Shown: positions 56,074-64,000 of the stretch, in pieces | Position numbering within the stretch: position 1 is the first letter of the stretch | Layout: every line of letters starts with the position of its first letter | Origin: Chryseobacterium sp. Tr-659 | Lineage (GTDB): Bacteria; Bacteroidota; Bacteroidia; Flavobacteriales; Weeksellaceae | Length of the DNA: 64,000 bases | Assembly: GCF_011752975.1 (NCBI RefSeq) | Contig: NZ_VWWP01000001.1 | Location: 744,001 to 808,000, forward strand | Reading direction: 5' to 3' | Program-made: the position numbers and the translations under genes | The notes under the pieces: model-generated | The model's database searches: none | What the model was told of the DNA's origin: nothing | Seen by the model: only the letters and a program-made list of their open reading frames with translations

Positions 56074-57078
56074 ATGGAAGCAAATTATTTTAAATATTTA
56101 TTAGAATTCAAACGCCCGAGTGGAACATCTCGCGGCGTTTTGCTTGATAAAGAGACTTTTATCCTGGAAATTTCAGAAAATGGAAAAAAAGGAATAGGAG
56201 AGTGTGCAATATTCAGAGGATTAAGCTTTGATGACAGGCCTGATTATGAAGAAAAGCTGAAATGGCTTTGTGGAAATATAGATAAAAACATTTCTTATCT
56301 GAAGGAGGAACTGAAAGAATTTCCATCTATCTGGTTTGGGTATGAGCAGGCCATTCTGAATCTTAAGCATGGTGAGAATTTCTATTTTCCAAGTGAATTT
56401 ACCGAAGGAAAGGCTGCCATAACAATCAATGGTTTGATTTGGATGGGAGATGTTGGATATATGGAAGAACAGATTCAGGATAAACTGGAAAAAGGATTTC
56501 ATTGTATCAAGTTGAAAATTGGTGTAGACTGGAATTCAGAACATGTAATTCTTCAGAAATTAAGAGAAAAGTTTTCTAAAGATCAATTGGAACTTCGTGT
56601 GGATGCCAATGGAGGATTTAATAAAAATGAAGCAGAGGTAGTTCTGAATCAGCTTGCGGACTTGGGAATTCACTCTATTGAACAACCTATTAAAGCAGGA
56701 AATTGGAAAGATATGGCGGAACTATGTGCCAAAACACCTACTCCGATCGCTTTGGATGAAGAGCTGATTGGAATTATTGACTCTTCAGAAAAGAAAAAGC
56801 TTTTAGAAACCATACAGCCTCAATATATTATTCTGAAGCCAGCTTTGGTAGGTGGTTTTGCAGGTTCAGATGAATGGATTTCTCTTGCAGAACAATATCA
56901 TATCGATTGGTGGATTACTTCTGCTTTAGAAAGTAATATAGGTTTGAATGCCATTGCCCAATATACATTTACAAAAAAAAATCCGATGCCTCAAGGATTG
57001 GGCACCGGAGCTTTATTTATCAATAATTTTGAATCCGATTTAGAACTCAGAAATGAGTTGCTGTGGTTCAAAACTTAA
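56074..57078 (+). CDS. menC: o-Succinylbenzoate synthase
   Basis: 334 residues, enolase superfamily. Dehydrates SHCHC to o-succinylbenzoate in menaquinone synthesis. Seen: N-terminal capping domain (GIGECAIFRGLS), barrel with KLKIG (catalytic Lys pair near 147), LRVDANGGF (first metal ligand), IEQP, LDEEL (third ligand) and ILKPALVGG (second catalytic Lys). Small enolase homologues can also be dipeptide epimerases, but overall length and these motifs favour MenC in a menaquinone-using flavobacterium. Convergent with a tiny minus-strand peptide gene 7 bp downstream. Confidence 0.88.
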   Translation: MEANYFKYLLEFKRPSGTSRGVLLDKETFILEISENGKKGIGECAIFRGLSFDDRPDYEEKLKWLCGNIDKNISYLKEELKEFPSIWFGYEQAILNLKHGENFYFPSEFTEGKAAITINGLIWMGDVGYMEEQIQDKLEKGFHCIKLKIGVDWNSEHVILQKLREKFSKDQLELRVDANGGFNKNEAEVVLNQLADLGIHSIEQPIKAGNWKDMAELCAKTPTPIALDEELIGIIDSSEKKKLLETIQPQYIILKPALVGGFAGSDEWISLAEQYHIDWWITSALESNIGLNAIAQYTFTKKNPMPQGLGTGALFINNFESDLELRNELLWFKT

Positions 57079-57085
57079 AAATGAT

Positions 57086-57238
57086 TTAGATTTCAGGGCA
57101 TACAGGATTATTCCAATGGTCTGCATCCCACTCTCTGCAGCATCTGCCTCTTGGATCCCAATTATTGCATCCGATAGGAACTATTCCGCCTTTAATAGTT
57201 TTTAATTCTCCTTTGTTTAATTTTTTTAAATTTTTCAT
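57086..57238 (-). CDS. Double-glycine-leader, cysteine-rich bacteriocin-like peptide (50 aa)
   Basis: A 50-codon ORF with ATG at 57238 and TAA at 57086-57088. Residues 1-18 are MKNLKKLNKGELKTIKGG: a basic start, the ELKxIxGG pattern and the Gly-Gly cut site of peptides exported by C39-peptidase ABC transporters. The 32-residue core (19-50) has four cysteines (24, 33, 34, 47), four tryptophans or more per core half (WD, EW, HW), and ends CPEI. Chryseobacterium genomes carry many such small ORFs annotated as bacteriocin-like (from memory). No transporter, immunity or modification gene is in the window. Its product may be an antimicrobial, signal or surface peptide; that is inference. Upstream bases are AT-rich with AAAGGAG inside codons 9-10 region, not an RBS. 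Confidence 0.75.
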   Translation of the reverse strand: MKNLKKLNKGELKTIKGGIVPIGCNNWDPRGRCCREWDADHWNNPVCPEI

Positions 57239-57704
57239 AGTTGATATTTTTATTTGATTGATAAGTAAATATCGAAAACTTTTTTCAATTATACAATAGT
57301 TGGGGAATTATTTAGTGTAATTTAACAAATTTGATGAAAATAATGATTATTTGTGATAATGTCTGGATTGTTGTGGGAAGAACTAAAATAGGTATATGAA
57401 AATAAACCCCTGCATCATATTTGCAGGAACTCTGATTAGATTTCGGTCTTTGTTAAAGGATAAAGTAATTGTTGGCTCGGATATTTTACATCTTTTTATG
57501 GGTTGATATTCATTTAAATCACATCTTTTACGAAAATCGCTTTCTTGATATAGTTTAAGATATAAGAAAACCTTCTTTTAATATTTTCCATGATAAAAAA
57601 ATTGTAATTCTCTAATGTATGAATTGGCAATCTTTATGCCATTCCCAAGGGTTGGAGTAACTTTAACATAAGCTTCATTTTGTAAGGCTTTTTTTAATTA
57701 TTTG
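57239..57704. other. 466-bp intergenic region
   Basis: AT-rich stretch between the small peptide gene and the DUF900 hydrolase. It holds a short hairpin CCTGCA/TGCAGG (57409-57427) without a T-tract and only tiny ORFs (35 and 25 codons) with no supporting signal. It could contain the promoter of the peptide gene near 57250-57310 but no clean TAnnTTTG is found. Confidence 0.5.
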
Positions 57705-58835
57705 TTAAGAAATAATTGTGAAAATATTTTCGTTATCTTTTAATCGGTTGGTGATAAGGTTCCTGTCAATACCATATAAATTCTGAAAAATATCATTCTG
57801 TACCTGCGAGCTGGAAAGGTATCCCCAATGATTTCCTACCTCATATTTAAAACCGGTCAGAATATCATCTTTTACAAGTGTACAGTCAATAATCGAGACG
57901 ATGTCTTTGTAAGAAGAAATGTCACTAGGCCCATTTTTTCCGAGTCTTGGGGTAAGAATGTTTTTCGTAAACTGGGATATTCCAAGAACAGCATCCTGCC
58001 TGTTTAAATAAATGGAAATTCTGTTGGCTAATAACGGGAGTTTATTAAATGAATCTTCAGCATCTTCAAATACTTTATAGCTTACGTCAGCATTCAGCAG
58101 TAAAACCTGATCAATGACCCGCAATATATTTTCTCTTTTAAGGCTGTACAGCATACTTTGGAGTACTCTGTTTCCCATGGAATGGGCCATGATGTGAATT
58201 CTTTGGTTGCAGGGCACAAGATCCCGGTTGGAAAAAATATCTTTTAAAAACTGAGTGTAAAAATAGAACAGCCTCATCAGTGATGCTCCGGAATTGATAC
58301 TGGAAGCTTTATCGTCAAAATAACTTAACGGAATAATGCTGCTTGAAGCCGGCCAGCTCACAAATAAAATATGTTCTACAGGAGAGGCGGGATTATCAAT
58401 GAATATTTTCTTAAGATCAAGAATAGCTTTTAATTCATCATCAAAGTCATACAAATAACCATGAATGAAGATCAATACATCGCTCCTGTCTTTAGTTGAA
58501 GACATATTTTTGTATAATTCATAAAAAAGCTTTTGGGTGCCACCAAGATTATTGGCGGTAAGAGGTGATTTTTTAATACCTTTTTCACTCAAAAGAACAT
58601 CAAGAACATCCTCATAACCCTGCTTTTCAGGTTCAGAGAATAATTTATAATTTAGAATGTTTCTGTTGGTGTAATCTTTTTTCTTTTTGGCCTGCGCAGT
58701 AGGTTCTTTGTAATTATCAAAATCACATTTTGCAATCCTGAAATTAGGAATGGAGTATTCATCATTAGAAAAAGAATCTACTCTTTCACCTTTATGACGA
58801 ATGATTTTCCGGTTGCTTAAGATATAAACGGCCAT
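57705..58835 (-). CDS. DUF900-like alpha/beta hydrolase
   Basis: 376 residues, no signal peptide. Alpha/beta hydrolase signs: LIFIHGYLYDF (oxyanion strand), HILFVSWPASSSIIPLSYFDD, and the nucleophile elbow IMAHSMGNRVLQSML with Ser about 219; acid and His would lie in LLLNADVS and NHWGYLS. The arrangement matches the DUF900 family, whose substrates are unknown. It stands alone; the preceding glnS gene is divergent across 153 bp. Confidence 0.85.
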   Translation of the reverse strand: MAVYILSNRKIIRHKGERVDSFSNDEYSIPNFRIAKCDFDNYKEPTAQAKKKKDYTNRNILNYKLFSEPEKQGYEDVLDVLLSEKGIKKSPLTANNLGGTQKLFYELYKNMSSTKDRSDVLIFIHGYLYDFDDELKAILDLKKIFIDNPASPVEHILFVSWPASSSIIPLSYFDDKASSINSGASLMRLFYFYTQFLKDIFSNRDLVPCNQRIHIMAHSMGNRVLQSMLYSLKRENILRVIDQVLLLNADVSYKVFEDAEDSFNKLPLLANRISIYLNRQDAVLGISQFTKNILTPRLGKNGPSDISSYKDIVSIIDCTLVKDDILTGFKYEVGNHWGYLSSSQVQNDIFQNLYGIDRNLITNRLKDNENIFTIIS

Positions 58836-58944
58836 AAGTGATAATTGGTAAAATGGTTTTAGCTTTCTCTAAATTAATGAAAAATACTGAATTACAGTAA
58901 ATAAGGCTTTTAAATTATCACTTTCAAAAACGCTTATTTTTCCT

Positions 58945-58952
58945 TAACTTTG
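58945..58952 (+). promoter_or_regulatory. Putative -7 box for glnS
   Basis: TAACTTTG, about 37 bases before the ATG; a good TAnnTTTG match, -33 unclear. Confidence 0.5.
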
Positions 58953-58988
58953 TACAACTTTTTTTGCTAAAAAATAAAAGCTAATTTA

Positions 58989-60662
58989 ATGGAAGAAGAA
59001 AAAAAATCACTCAATTTTATTGAGCAAATTATTGAAGATGATCTGGCAAATGGTCTGAAAAGAGATCAGATCCGTTTCCGTTTTCCCCCTGAACCGAATG
59101 GCTACCTGCACGTAGGGCATACAAAAGCTATTTGTATCAACTTCGGACTGGGTGAAAAATACAACGCTCCCGTAAACCTTCGTTTTGACGATACGAACCC
59201 TGAAAAAGAAGAACAGGAATTCGTAGATTCTATCAAAAAAGATGTTGAATGGCTAGGTTTTAAATGGGATAAAGAATTGTATGCATCAGACTACTTCCAG
59301 CAGCTTTATGAGTGGGCCGTACAATTGATCAGGGATGGAAAAGCGTATGTAGATGAGCAGCCATCTGAAGTGATTACAGAACAAAGGAAAAATCCTACAG
59401 AACCGGGAGTGGAATCTCCATATAGAAACCGTCCGATAGAAGAATCTCTGGATCTGTTCGAAAGAATGAAAAACGGAGAGTTCGAAGAAGGAACAATGTC
59501 TCTTCGTGCAAAGATCGATATGGTTTCACCCAATATGAACATGCGTGATCCTGTGATGTACAGAATTCTGAAAAGACCTCACCACAGAACCGGAACAGCA
59601 TGGAAGATCTATCCTATGTACGACTGGGCTCATGGGGAATCTGATTATCTTGAGCAGGTTTCGCACTCATTATGTTCATTAGAGTTTGAAAACCACAGAC
59701 CTCTTTACAACTGGTATCTGGATCAGGTATATGACGAATCCAAAGTAGCTCCTAAACAAAGAGAGTTCGCAAGGATGAATGTCTCCTATATGATCACTTC
59801 TAAAAGAAAGCTGCAGAGACTGGTAGCTGAGGGAGCGGTAACAGGATGGGACGATCCAAGAATGCCTACAATTTCAGGAATGAGAAGAAAAGGGTTTACT
59901 CCAACTGCTATAAGAAACTTTATTGAGAAAGTAGGAGTGGCGAAGAGAGAAAACCTGATTGAGATTCAATTGCTTGATTTCTGTGTACGTGAAGACCTGA
60001 ACAAGGTTGCTAAACGTGTAATGGCAGTGGTAGATCCTGTAAAATTAGTGATAGAAAACTATCCTGAAGACAAGGAAGAATGGCTGGATACTGAGAATAA
60101 TCCTGAGCAGGAGAATGCAGGAACCAGAGAAATTCCTTTCTCAAGAGAATTGTATATTGAACGTGAAGACTTCAAAGAAGAAGCCAACAATAAGTTCTTC
60201 AGATTAAAATTAGGTGGAGAAGTTCGTTTGAAATCTGCTTACATCATTAAAGCTGAAAGAGTAGAGAAGGACGAGAATGGTGAGATCACTACCATCTATG
60301 CTACTTACGATGAGAAGAGTAAATCCGGAAGCGGAACAGAAGAAAGTTTGAGAAAAGTAAAAGGAACTTTACACTGGGTATCTGCAAAACATGCAATCCC
60401 TGTGGAAGTGAGAATCTATAATCAACTGTTTACAGTAGAACAGCCTGATGCTGAAAAAGATGTAGATTTCCTTAATTTCATCAATCCTGAATCTGTAACT
60501 ACAGTAAAAGGTTTTGCTGAACCGGCTCTGAAAGATGTAGCTGTTGGGGAACCACTTCAGTTCCAGAGAATCGGATATTTCACCAAAGATCAGGATTCTA
60601 CAGAAGAGGCTTTGGTATTTAACCGTACGGTAACTTTAAAAGATTCTTATAAGCCTGAATAA
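58989..60662 (+). CDS. glnS: Glutaminyl-tRNA synthetase
   Basis: 557 residues, close to E. coli GlnRS (554). Class I synthetase charging tRNA-Gln directly. Signature sites: HIGH-type HVGH at about 41-44 within RFPPEPNGYLHVGHTKA, GlnRS-type FDDTNPEKEEQEF, and the KMSKS-type MITSKRKLQRL; the C-terminal anticodon-binding beta-barrels follow. GlnRS in place of the Glu-tRNA amidotransferase route is common in this phylum. Own promoter and terminator; single-gene unit. Confidence 0.97.
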   Translation: MEEEKKSLNFIEQIIEDDLANGLKRDQIRFRFPPEPNGYLHVGHTKAICINFGLGEKYNAPVNLRFDDTNPEKEEQEFVDSIKKDVEWLGFKWDKELYASDYFQQLYEWAVQLIRDGKAYVDEQPSEVITEQRKNPTEPGVESPYRNRPIEESLDLFERMKNGEFEEGTMSLRAKIDMVSPNMNMRDPVMYRILKRPHHRTGTAWKIYPMYDWAHGESDYLEQVSHSLCSLEFENHRPLYNWYLDQVYDESKVAPKQREFARMNVSYMITSKRKLQRLVAEGAVTGWDDPRMPTISGMRRKGFTPTAIRNFIEKVGVAKRENLIEIQLLDFCVREDLNKVAKRVMAVVDPVKLVIENYPEDKEEWLDTENNPEQENAGTREIPFSRELYIEREDFKEEANNKFFRLKLGGEVRLKSAYIIKAERVEKDENGEITTIYATYDEKSKSGSGTEESLRKVKGTLHWVSAKHAIPVEVRIYNQLFTVEQPDAEKDVDFLNFINPESVTTVKGFAEPALKDVAVGEPLQFQRIGYFTKDQDSTEEALVFNRTVTLKDSYKPE

Positions 60663-60690
60663 TTCTCAGGAATAAACAGATCAATAATAA

Positions 60691-60729
60691 AGAAAAGCAG
60701 GACTTAGCACAAGTCCTGCTTTTCTGTTT
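60691..60729. terminator. Bidirectional terminator between glnS and the convergent dehydrogenase
   Basis: Perfect 15-bp stem AGAAAAGCAGGACTT / AAGTCCTGCTTTTCT (60691-60705 with 60711-60725), loop AGCAC. Confidence 0.92.
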
Positions 60730-60753
60730 TTAATAGTTTAAAATACTGAAGTT

Positions 60754-61650
60754 TTATTTTAGAAAGTCTTTGTTCTGATATGCTGGATTAGGATATTTAT
60801 AAAATCCTTCACCAGTCAGAACTCCTAATTTTCCTTTGTCTATATATTCTTCTTTCAATTTTTCAACAGCTTTGATCTTTAATGGATCCTGAGTTTCTTC
60901 AGCCTCCATTTTATTAATGTTATAAGCTGTAGTAATTCCTACAACATCAAGAATCCCAAACGGACCTACCGGAGCTCCTGTGGCAACCATCCATGTTTTA
61001 TCAATTGTTTCTACGTCTGAAACCTCATCAATCCAAAGGTTAACCGCAGCTCCCAGTAAAGGAACAAGTAGTGAATTCACAATATATCCCGGTTGTTCTT
61101 TGTAGATAGGCAATGCCACCATTCCGATATCTTTTGCAAACTGAATAACAGCATCAAAAACTTGCTGAGAAGTTCCCGGATGACGCATAATCTCTCCGGT
61201 GTTGTGTTTCCAGATCTCATTGGCAAAATGAAGTGCTACAAACTTCTCCGGTCTTCCTGTTGCTTCTGCAAACTCACTGGGAAGAAGGGTAGAAGAGTTG
61301 GTTGCAAACACTGTTTTTTCCGGTGCGACCTGAGCAAGCTTATGATAGAATTCTGTTTTGATGGCCGGATCTTCCGGAACGGCTTCTATTAATAAATCGG
61401 CATCTTTTACTGCATCCGCAAGATCAGAGGAATAACTGATATTATTGAAAGTTGCATCAAGCTGTTTCTTTGTGGCCTTCAAATCCTGTTTGTAAGCTTC
61501 ACTTAATGCTGTGAATTTATTTTTAGCTTTTTCCAAGACTTCGTCATTGATATCATAAACGGTAACCTTGAATCCATGATATGCAGTCTGAAAGGCAATC
61601 TGATATCCTAATACACCACTTCCTGCTATCGTTATATTTTTAAAATCCAT
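60754..61650 (-). CDS. 3-hydroxyacyl-CoA (3-hydroxybutyryl-CoA) dehydrogenase
   Basis: 298 residues. NAD-binding GSGVLGYQIAFQTAYHG (residues 10-26), then LLIEAVPEDPAIKTEF, NSSTLLPSEFAEATGRPEKFVALHFANEIW (catalytic His of the HxxF-type segment) and the C-terminal helical dimerisation domain GFYKYPNP. Oxidises 3-hydroxyacyl-CoA to 3-ketoacyl-CoA, as in beta-oxidation or butanoate metabolism. Monofunctional, without the hydratase domain of FadB. It follows the oleate hydratase gene by 42 bp on the same strand, hinting at a fatty-acid unit. Confidence 0.93.
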   Translation of the reverse strand: MDFKNITIAGSGVLGYQIAFQTAYHGFKVTVYDINDEVLEKAKNKFTALSEAYKQDLKATKKQLDATFNNISYSSDLADAVKDADLLIEAVPEDPAIKTEFYHKLAQVAPEKTVFATNSSTLLPSEFAEATGRPEKFVALHFANEIWKHNTGEIMRHPGTSQQVFDAVIQFAKDIGMVALPIYKEQPGYIVNSLLVPLLGAAVNLWIDEVSDVETIDKTWMVATGAPVGPFGILDVVGITTAYNINKMEAEETQDPLKIKAVEKLKEEYIDKGKLGVLTGEGFYKYPNPAYQNKDFLK

Positions 61651-61692
61651 GAGATTTATTTTAATTTTTAAAAAACTTTTTAAACTTATATT

Positions 61693-63633
61693 TTAGCCTT
61701 TCACTCCTTTGATCCAATCTTGGAATCTACCCACCTGTTCCATGATGAAAGATTCATGTTCCTCTTTCTCTTCCGGACGGTTTACCAGAATATGTTCAAA
61801 ATAAGTTCCTTTTAATATTTTTCTTAAAATCCCTTCACCTAAGAATGGTTTATAGTCATTTAGAGCCTGAGTCGCTTTCAATAAATGTCTGATGTCATAC
61901 TGCAGCGGATTGATATCCGGAACCTGCTTGTTGAGATTAAGAAGATTATAGACGGCTATTCTTGCTGTTCTCACAGAACTTTCCATGGTAAAAACAACGT
62001 CATTATTGGTTTCAACGAACTGGCCTACCAATCCTAAATTCTTACATCCTTCAGGAACTACTCTCGGACGGTCTCCCTGGGCACGCGGCATAAACATAGA
62101 GGTAATGTAAGGCATAAATGCGGTACGTACAATTGTGTTCTCTATAACATTGTCCAGCTGATCTGCTATTCCGAGATGATGGCATAATTCAGTAAGGATT
62201 TCGTTTCCTGTACATTCGGGCATTGTTTTTTTAACGTAATTTCCTTGTTTATCCATTAATAAAGCATATACCCAGACTACAAGAATGTCATCAGGCTGAG
62301 TAGGAAAGTGTGGTTGTCTGTTGCAGGTAAAACTCATTACCCAGTTAGAGTCTGTAATGGTAATAATTCCTCCTGTTGCTGTTCTTCCGGAATATGGATC
62401 ATTAACACACAGTTCTTTCAGTTTCTCAGTGAAGGCGGAAGGACGGCACGTTAATGTTGCAGATTCCCATGAAGATTTTTCAATATGGCTGCAGAATTTT
62501 TCAGGTTTTCCGAATACTTCAGATTTCGCAGCCAGATTTTTCCATAGCTTCCATCCTGCGCTTTGTCCCGCACTGCTGTTGTCTATAGTAACTTCAGGAA
62601 CAGTATTGTTGTCTCCGTAGAAAGTACTTTCCGTCATAGATCCGGTAGTCACAATAACATAATCATCTTTACCGATAGGTATTCTTACTTCTTCTCCGTT
62701 CTGTTCGGTGATGATGCCTTCCACGGTTTTCCCTTCCGTATCAATATGGATGTCAAGATCTTTTACTAAAGTATTAAACTGGATTTGTACTCCTTTTTCT
62801 ACCAGGAAGTTTTTCAATGGTGTTACATAAGTGTCATACTGGTTATATTTAGGGAATACCAGACATGAAAAGTCTTTCATTCCGTCAATAGCATGAAGGA
62901 ATCTGTGCATATACAGTTTCAGTTCCAGTAAGCTGTGCCAGTTTTCAAAGGCGAACATGGAACGCCAGAAGAACCAGAAATTACTGTTAAGAAATGATTC
63001 AGAAAAATAATCTTCAATACTAAGGTCATCCAGCTCTTCCTTTTTCTTCAGTAGAAGTTTAACAATAGCCAGCTGGTCTTTTTTTTCCAGTCCGAATTTG
63101 CTGAAGTCCTTGATCTGTCCTTGATTGTGGATCAATCTGGCTTTTGAATAATTCGGATCATTATCATTAACAAGACGGTATTCATCAAGCACGCTATAAG
63201 GTGCTGGAAGTTCTAAAGCAGGAATGTCCTGGAACATATCCCATAAATTTTCATAAGTCATGTCCATTTCCCTTCCTCCACGGATGATATAGCCGTCTTT
63301 TGCATTACCGGCTCCGTCCAAAGATCCGCCTTCAATAGTAAGCTGATCGAGGAAAATAATATTTTTCCCGGGAACATGGCCGTCACGGATGAAGTAGTAA
63401 GCAGCAGACATTCCTGCGATTCCGCTTCCTACAATATAGATTTTACTGTTTTCGTAAGACTGTAAAGGAATACCCTTGTTACGCTGGTAATTTCCGATCT
63501 GGTCGGAAAAAGGCATTGTTTTTTCAGGAGTGTTAATCTGAACTTCTTTACTTGAATCCGGTTCGTGGTTTACGTTCCCAAACTGGTCAGAGGCATTTAA
63601 AACGTTATCGAATTTTGAATTGATCGTACTCAT
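61693..63633 (-). CDS. ohyA: Oleate hydratase (10-linoleic acid hydratase family)
   Basis: 646 residues, the length of the well-studied Elizabethkingia enzyme. Adds water across the cis-9 double bond of oleate to give 10-hydroxystearate; FAD-dependent without net redox. FAD-binding [18 protein letters not shown] at about 69, the conserved EGGSLDGAG and [17 protein letters not shown] segments, and the C-terminal [26 protein letters not shown] are present. It detoxifies unsaturated free fatty acids and feeds hydroxy-fatty-acid metabolism. It sits between an upstream AraC gene on the same strand and the hydroxyacyl-CoA dehydrogenase. Confidence 0.95.
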   Translation of the reverse strand: MSTINSKFDNVLNASDQFGNVNHEPDSSKEVQINTPEKTMPFSDQIGNYQRNKGIPLQSYENSKIYIVGSGIAGMSAAYYFIRDGHVPGKNIIFLDQLTIEGGSLDGAGNAKDGYIIRGGREMDMTYENLWDMFQDIPALELPAPYSVLDEYRLVNDNDPNYSKARLIHNQGQIKDFSKFGLEKKDQLAIVKLLLKKKEELDDLSIEDYFSESFLNSNFWFFWRSMFAFENWHSLLELKLYMHRFLHAIDGMKDFSCLVFPKYNQYDTYVTPLKNFLVEKGVQIQFNTLVKDLDIHIDTEGKTVEGIITEQNGEEVRIPIGKDDYVIVTTGSMTESTFYGDNNTVPEVTIDNSSAGQSAGWKLWKNLAAKSEVFGKPEKFCSHIEKSSWESATLTCRPSAFTEKLKELCVNDPYSGRTATGGIITITDSNWVMSFTCNRQPHFPTQPDDILVVWVYALLMDKQGNYVKKTMPECTGNEILTELCHHLGIADQLDNVIENTIVRTAFMPYITSMFMPRAQGDRPRVVPEGCKNLGLVGQFVETNNDVVFTMESSVRTARIAVYNLLNLNKQVPDINPLQYDIRHLLKATQALNDYKPFLGEGILRKILKGTYFEHILVNRPEEKEEHESFIMEQVGRFQDWIKGVKG

Positions 63634-63722
63634 TTTGTATTGTTTTTAATTAACATTATAAAGGTACCTCTATTCAGAAAGCGACATATATCCCCAATGT
63701 CAGAATTACTATCCCCAAATTC

Positions 63723-64000
63723 TTATGACTGGATATTTTCCTGTATCCTGTATTCGGAAGGGGAAAGTAAAGTCTGTTTTTTGAAAAAGCGGCCGAAGGC
63801 TGAAGCAGAGTTAAACTGAAGCTCAAAAGCAACTTCCGAAATGGTCATTTCAGGATTTCCAAGCATCACATATGCTTCTTTCAGAAGAGCTTCATTGATG
63901 ACTTCATGAGGTGTTTTACCACTGGCTTTTTTAATGATCTCAATAAGATATTTATTCGAGACACAAAGCTGATCTGCATAATACTGAACCGTTCTTTGCT
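63723..64000 (-). CDS. AraC-family regulator, C-terminal part (5' partial)
   Basis: The minus-strand frame is open to the window edge and ends at TAA (63725-63723). Visible: the AraC helix-turn-helix second half, YYADQLCVSNKYLIEIIKKA, TISEVAFELQFNSASAFGRFF and the closing SPSEYRIQ. The sensor domain and start lie beyond the window. It is 89 bp upstream of ohyA on the same strand and is a plausible fatty-acid-responsive regulator of it, from position only. Confidence 0.9.
   Translation of the reverse strand, partial: QRTVQYYADQLCVSNKYLIEIIKKASGKTPHEVINEALLKEAYVMLGNPEMTISEVAFELQFNSASAFGRFFKKQTLLSPSEYRIQENIQS

Noticed and set aside
57396..57506. 35-codon plus-strand ORF starting MKINPCIIFAG
   Set aside because: No Gly-Gly leader, no signal peptide, no promoter and no conserved pattern; expected by chance in AT-rich DNA.
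57514..57591. 25-codon minus-strand ORF near the peptide gene
   Set aside because: Considered as a second peptide or immunity protein, but it is too short and basic and has no leader or membrane helix.
1..64000. CRISPR arrays, prophage, complete insertion sequence, plasmid replication genes
   Set aside because: No spaced short direct repeats, no capsid, integrase, transposase or Rep-type proteins were seen on either strand.

Overview
The window looks like a chromosome segment from a member of the Flavobacteriales, most likely Chryseobacterium or a close relative. Supporting signs are the AT-rich DNA, promoters with the Bacteroidota TTG / TAnnTTTG pattern and few Shine-Dalgarno sites, four SusC/SusD pairs, a type IX secretion C-terminal sorting domain, an HMG-CoA synthase of the mevalonate route, and an oleate hydratase. 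The genus is inferred from recognised protein families; no search was run.

Layout. 1-8,250: the end of a secreted M4 metalloprotease, thymidylate synthase, a small unknown protein, an M1 aminopeptidase and HMG-CoA synthase. 8,250-22,940: three consecutive SusC-SusD outer-membrane uptake pairs. Their spacers are copies of one another: promoter, leader and signal peptide at the front, a long terminator hairpin at the back. 23,000-26,460: an AraC regulator divergent from an aldehyde dehydrogenase, a GC-rich interspersed element and a DUF779 gene. 26,480-35,770: a membrane protein, a dicarboxylate/cation symporter, the CbpA-CbpM co-chaperone pair, a cysteine synthase/CBS-type enzyme, a FtsX-like permease, a DUF1343 (GH171-type) protein and a minus-strand envelope cluster ending with a thioredoxin-like protein.

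36,000-49,130: a membrane AraC regulator, a lipoprotein hydrolase and a barrel protein, then a block in which a LytS-type histidine kinase and a LytTR response regulator bracket a metzincin protease and a fourth SusC-SusD pair. 49,250-51,360: two copies of a tRNA-Phe cassette (promoter, tRNA, terminator) flank one DUF5077/DUF3472 lipoprotein gene. 51,390-64,000: a two-domain acyltransferase probably making aminolipids, aspartate kinase, fructose-bisphosphatase, MenC, a small double-glycine-leader cysteine-rich peptide gene, a DUF900 hydrolase, GlnRS, a 3-hydroxyacyl-CoA dehydrogenase, oleate hydratase and the end of an AraC regulator.

Best candidates for something new: the 50-residue double-glycine peptide at 57,086-57,238 (minus), the tRNA-Phe-flanked islet, the modular duplication of the susCD spacers, and the two-component system wrapped around a protease-SusCD operon. 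No CRISPR array, prophage, intact insertion sequence or plasmid origin is visible.
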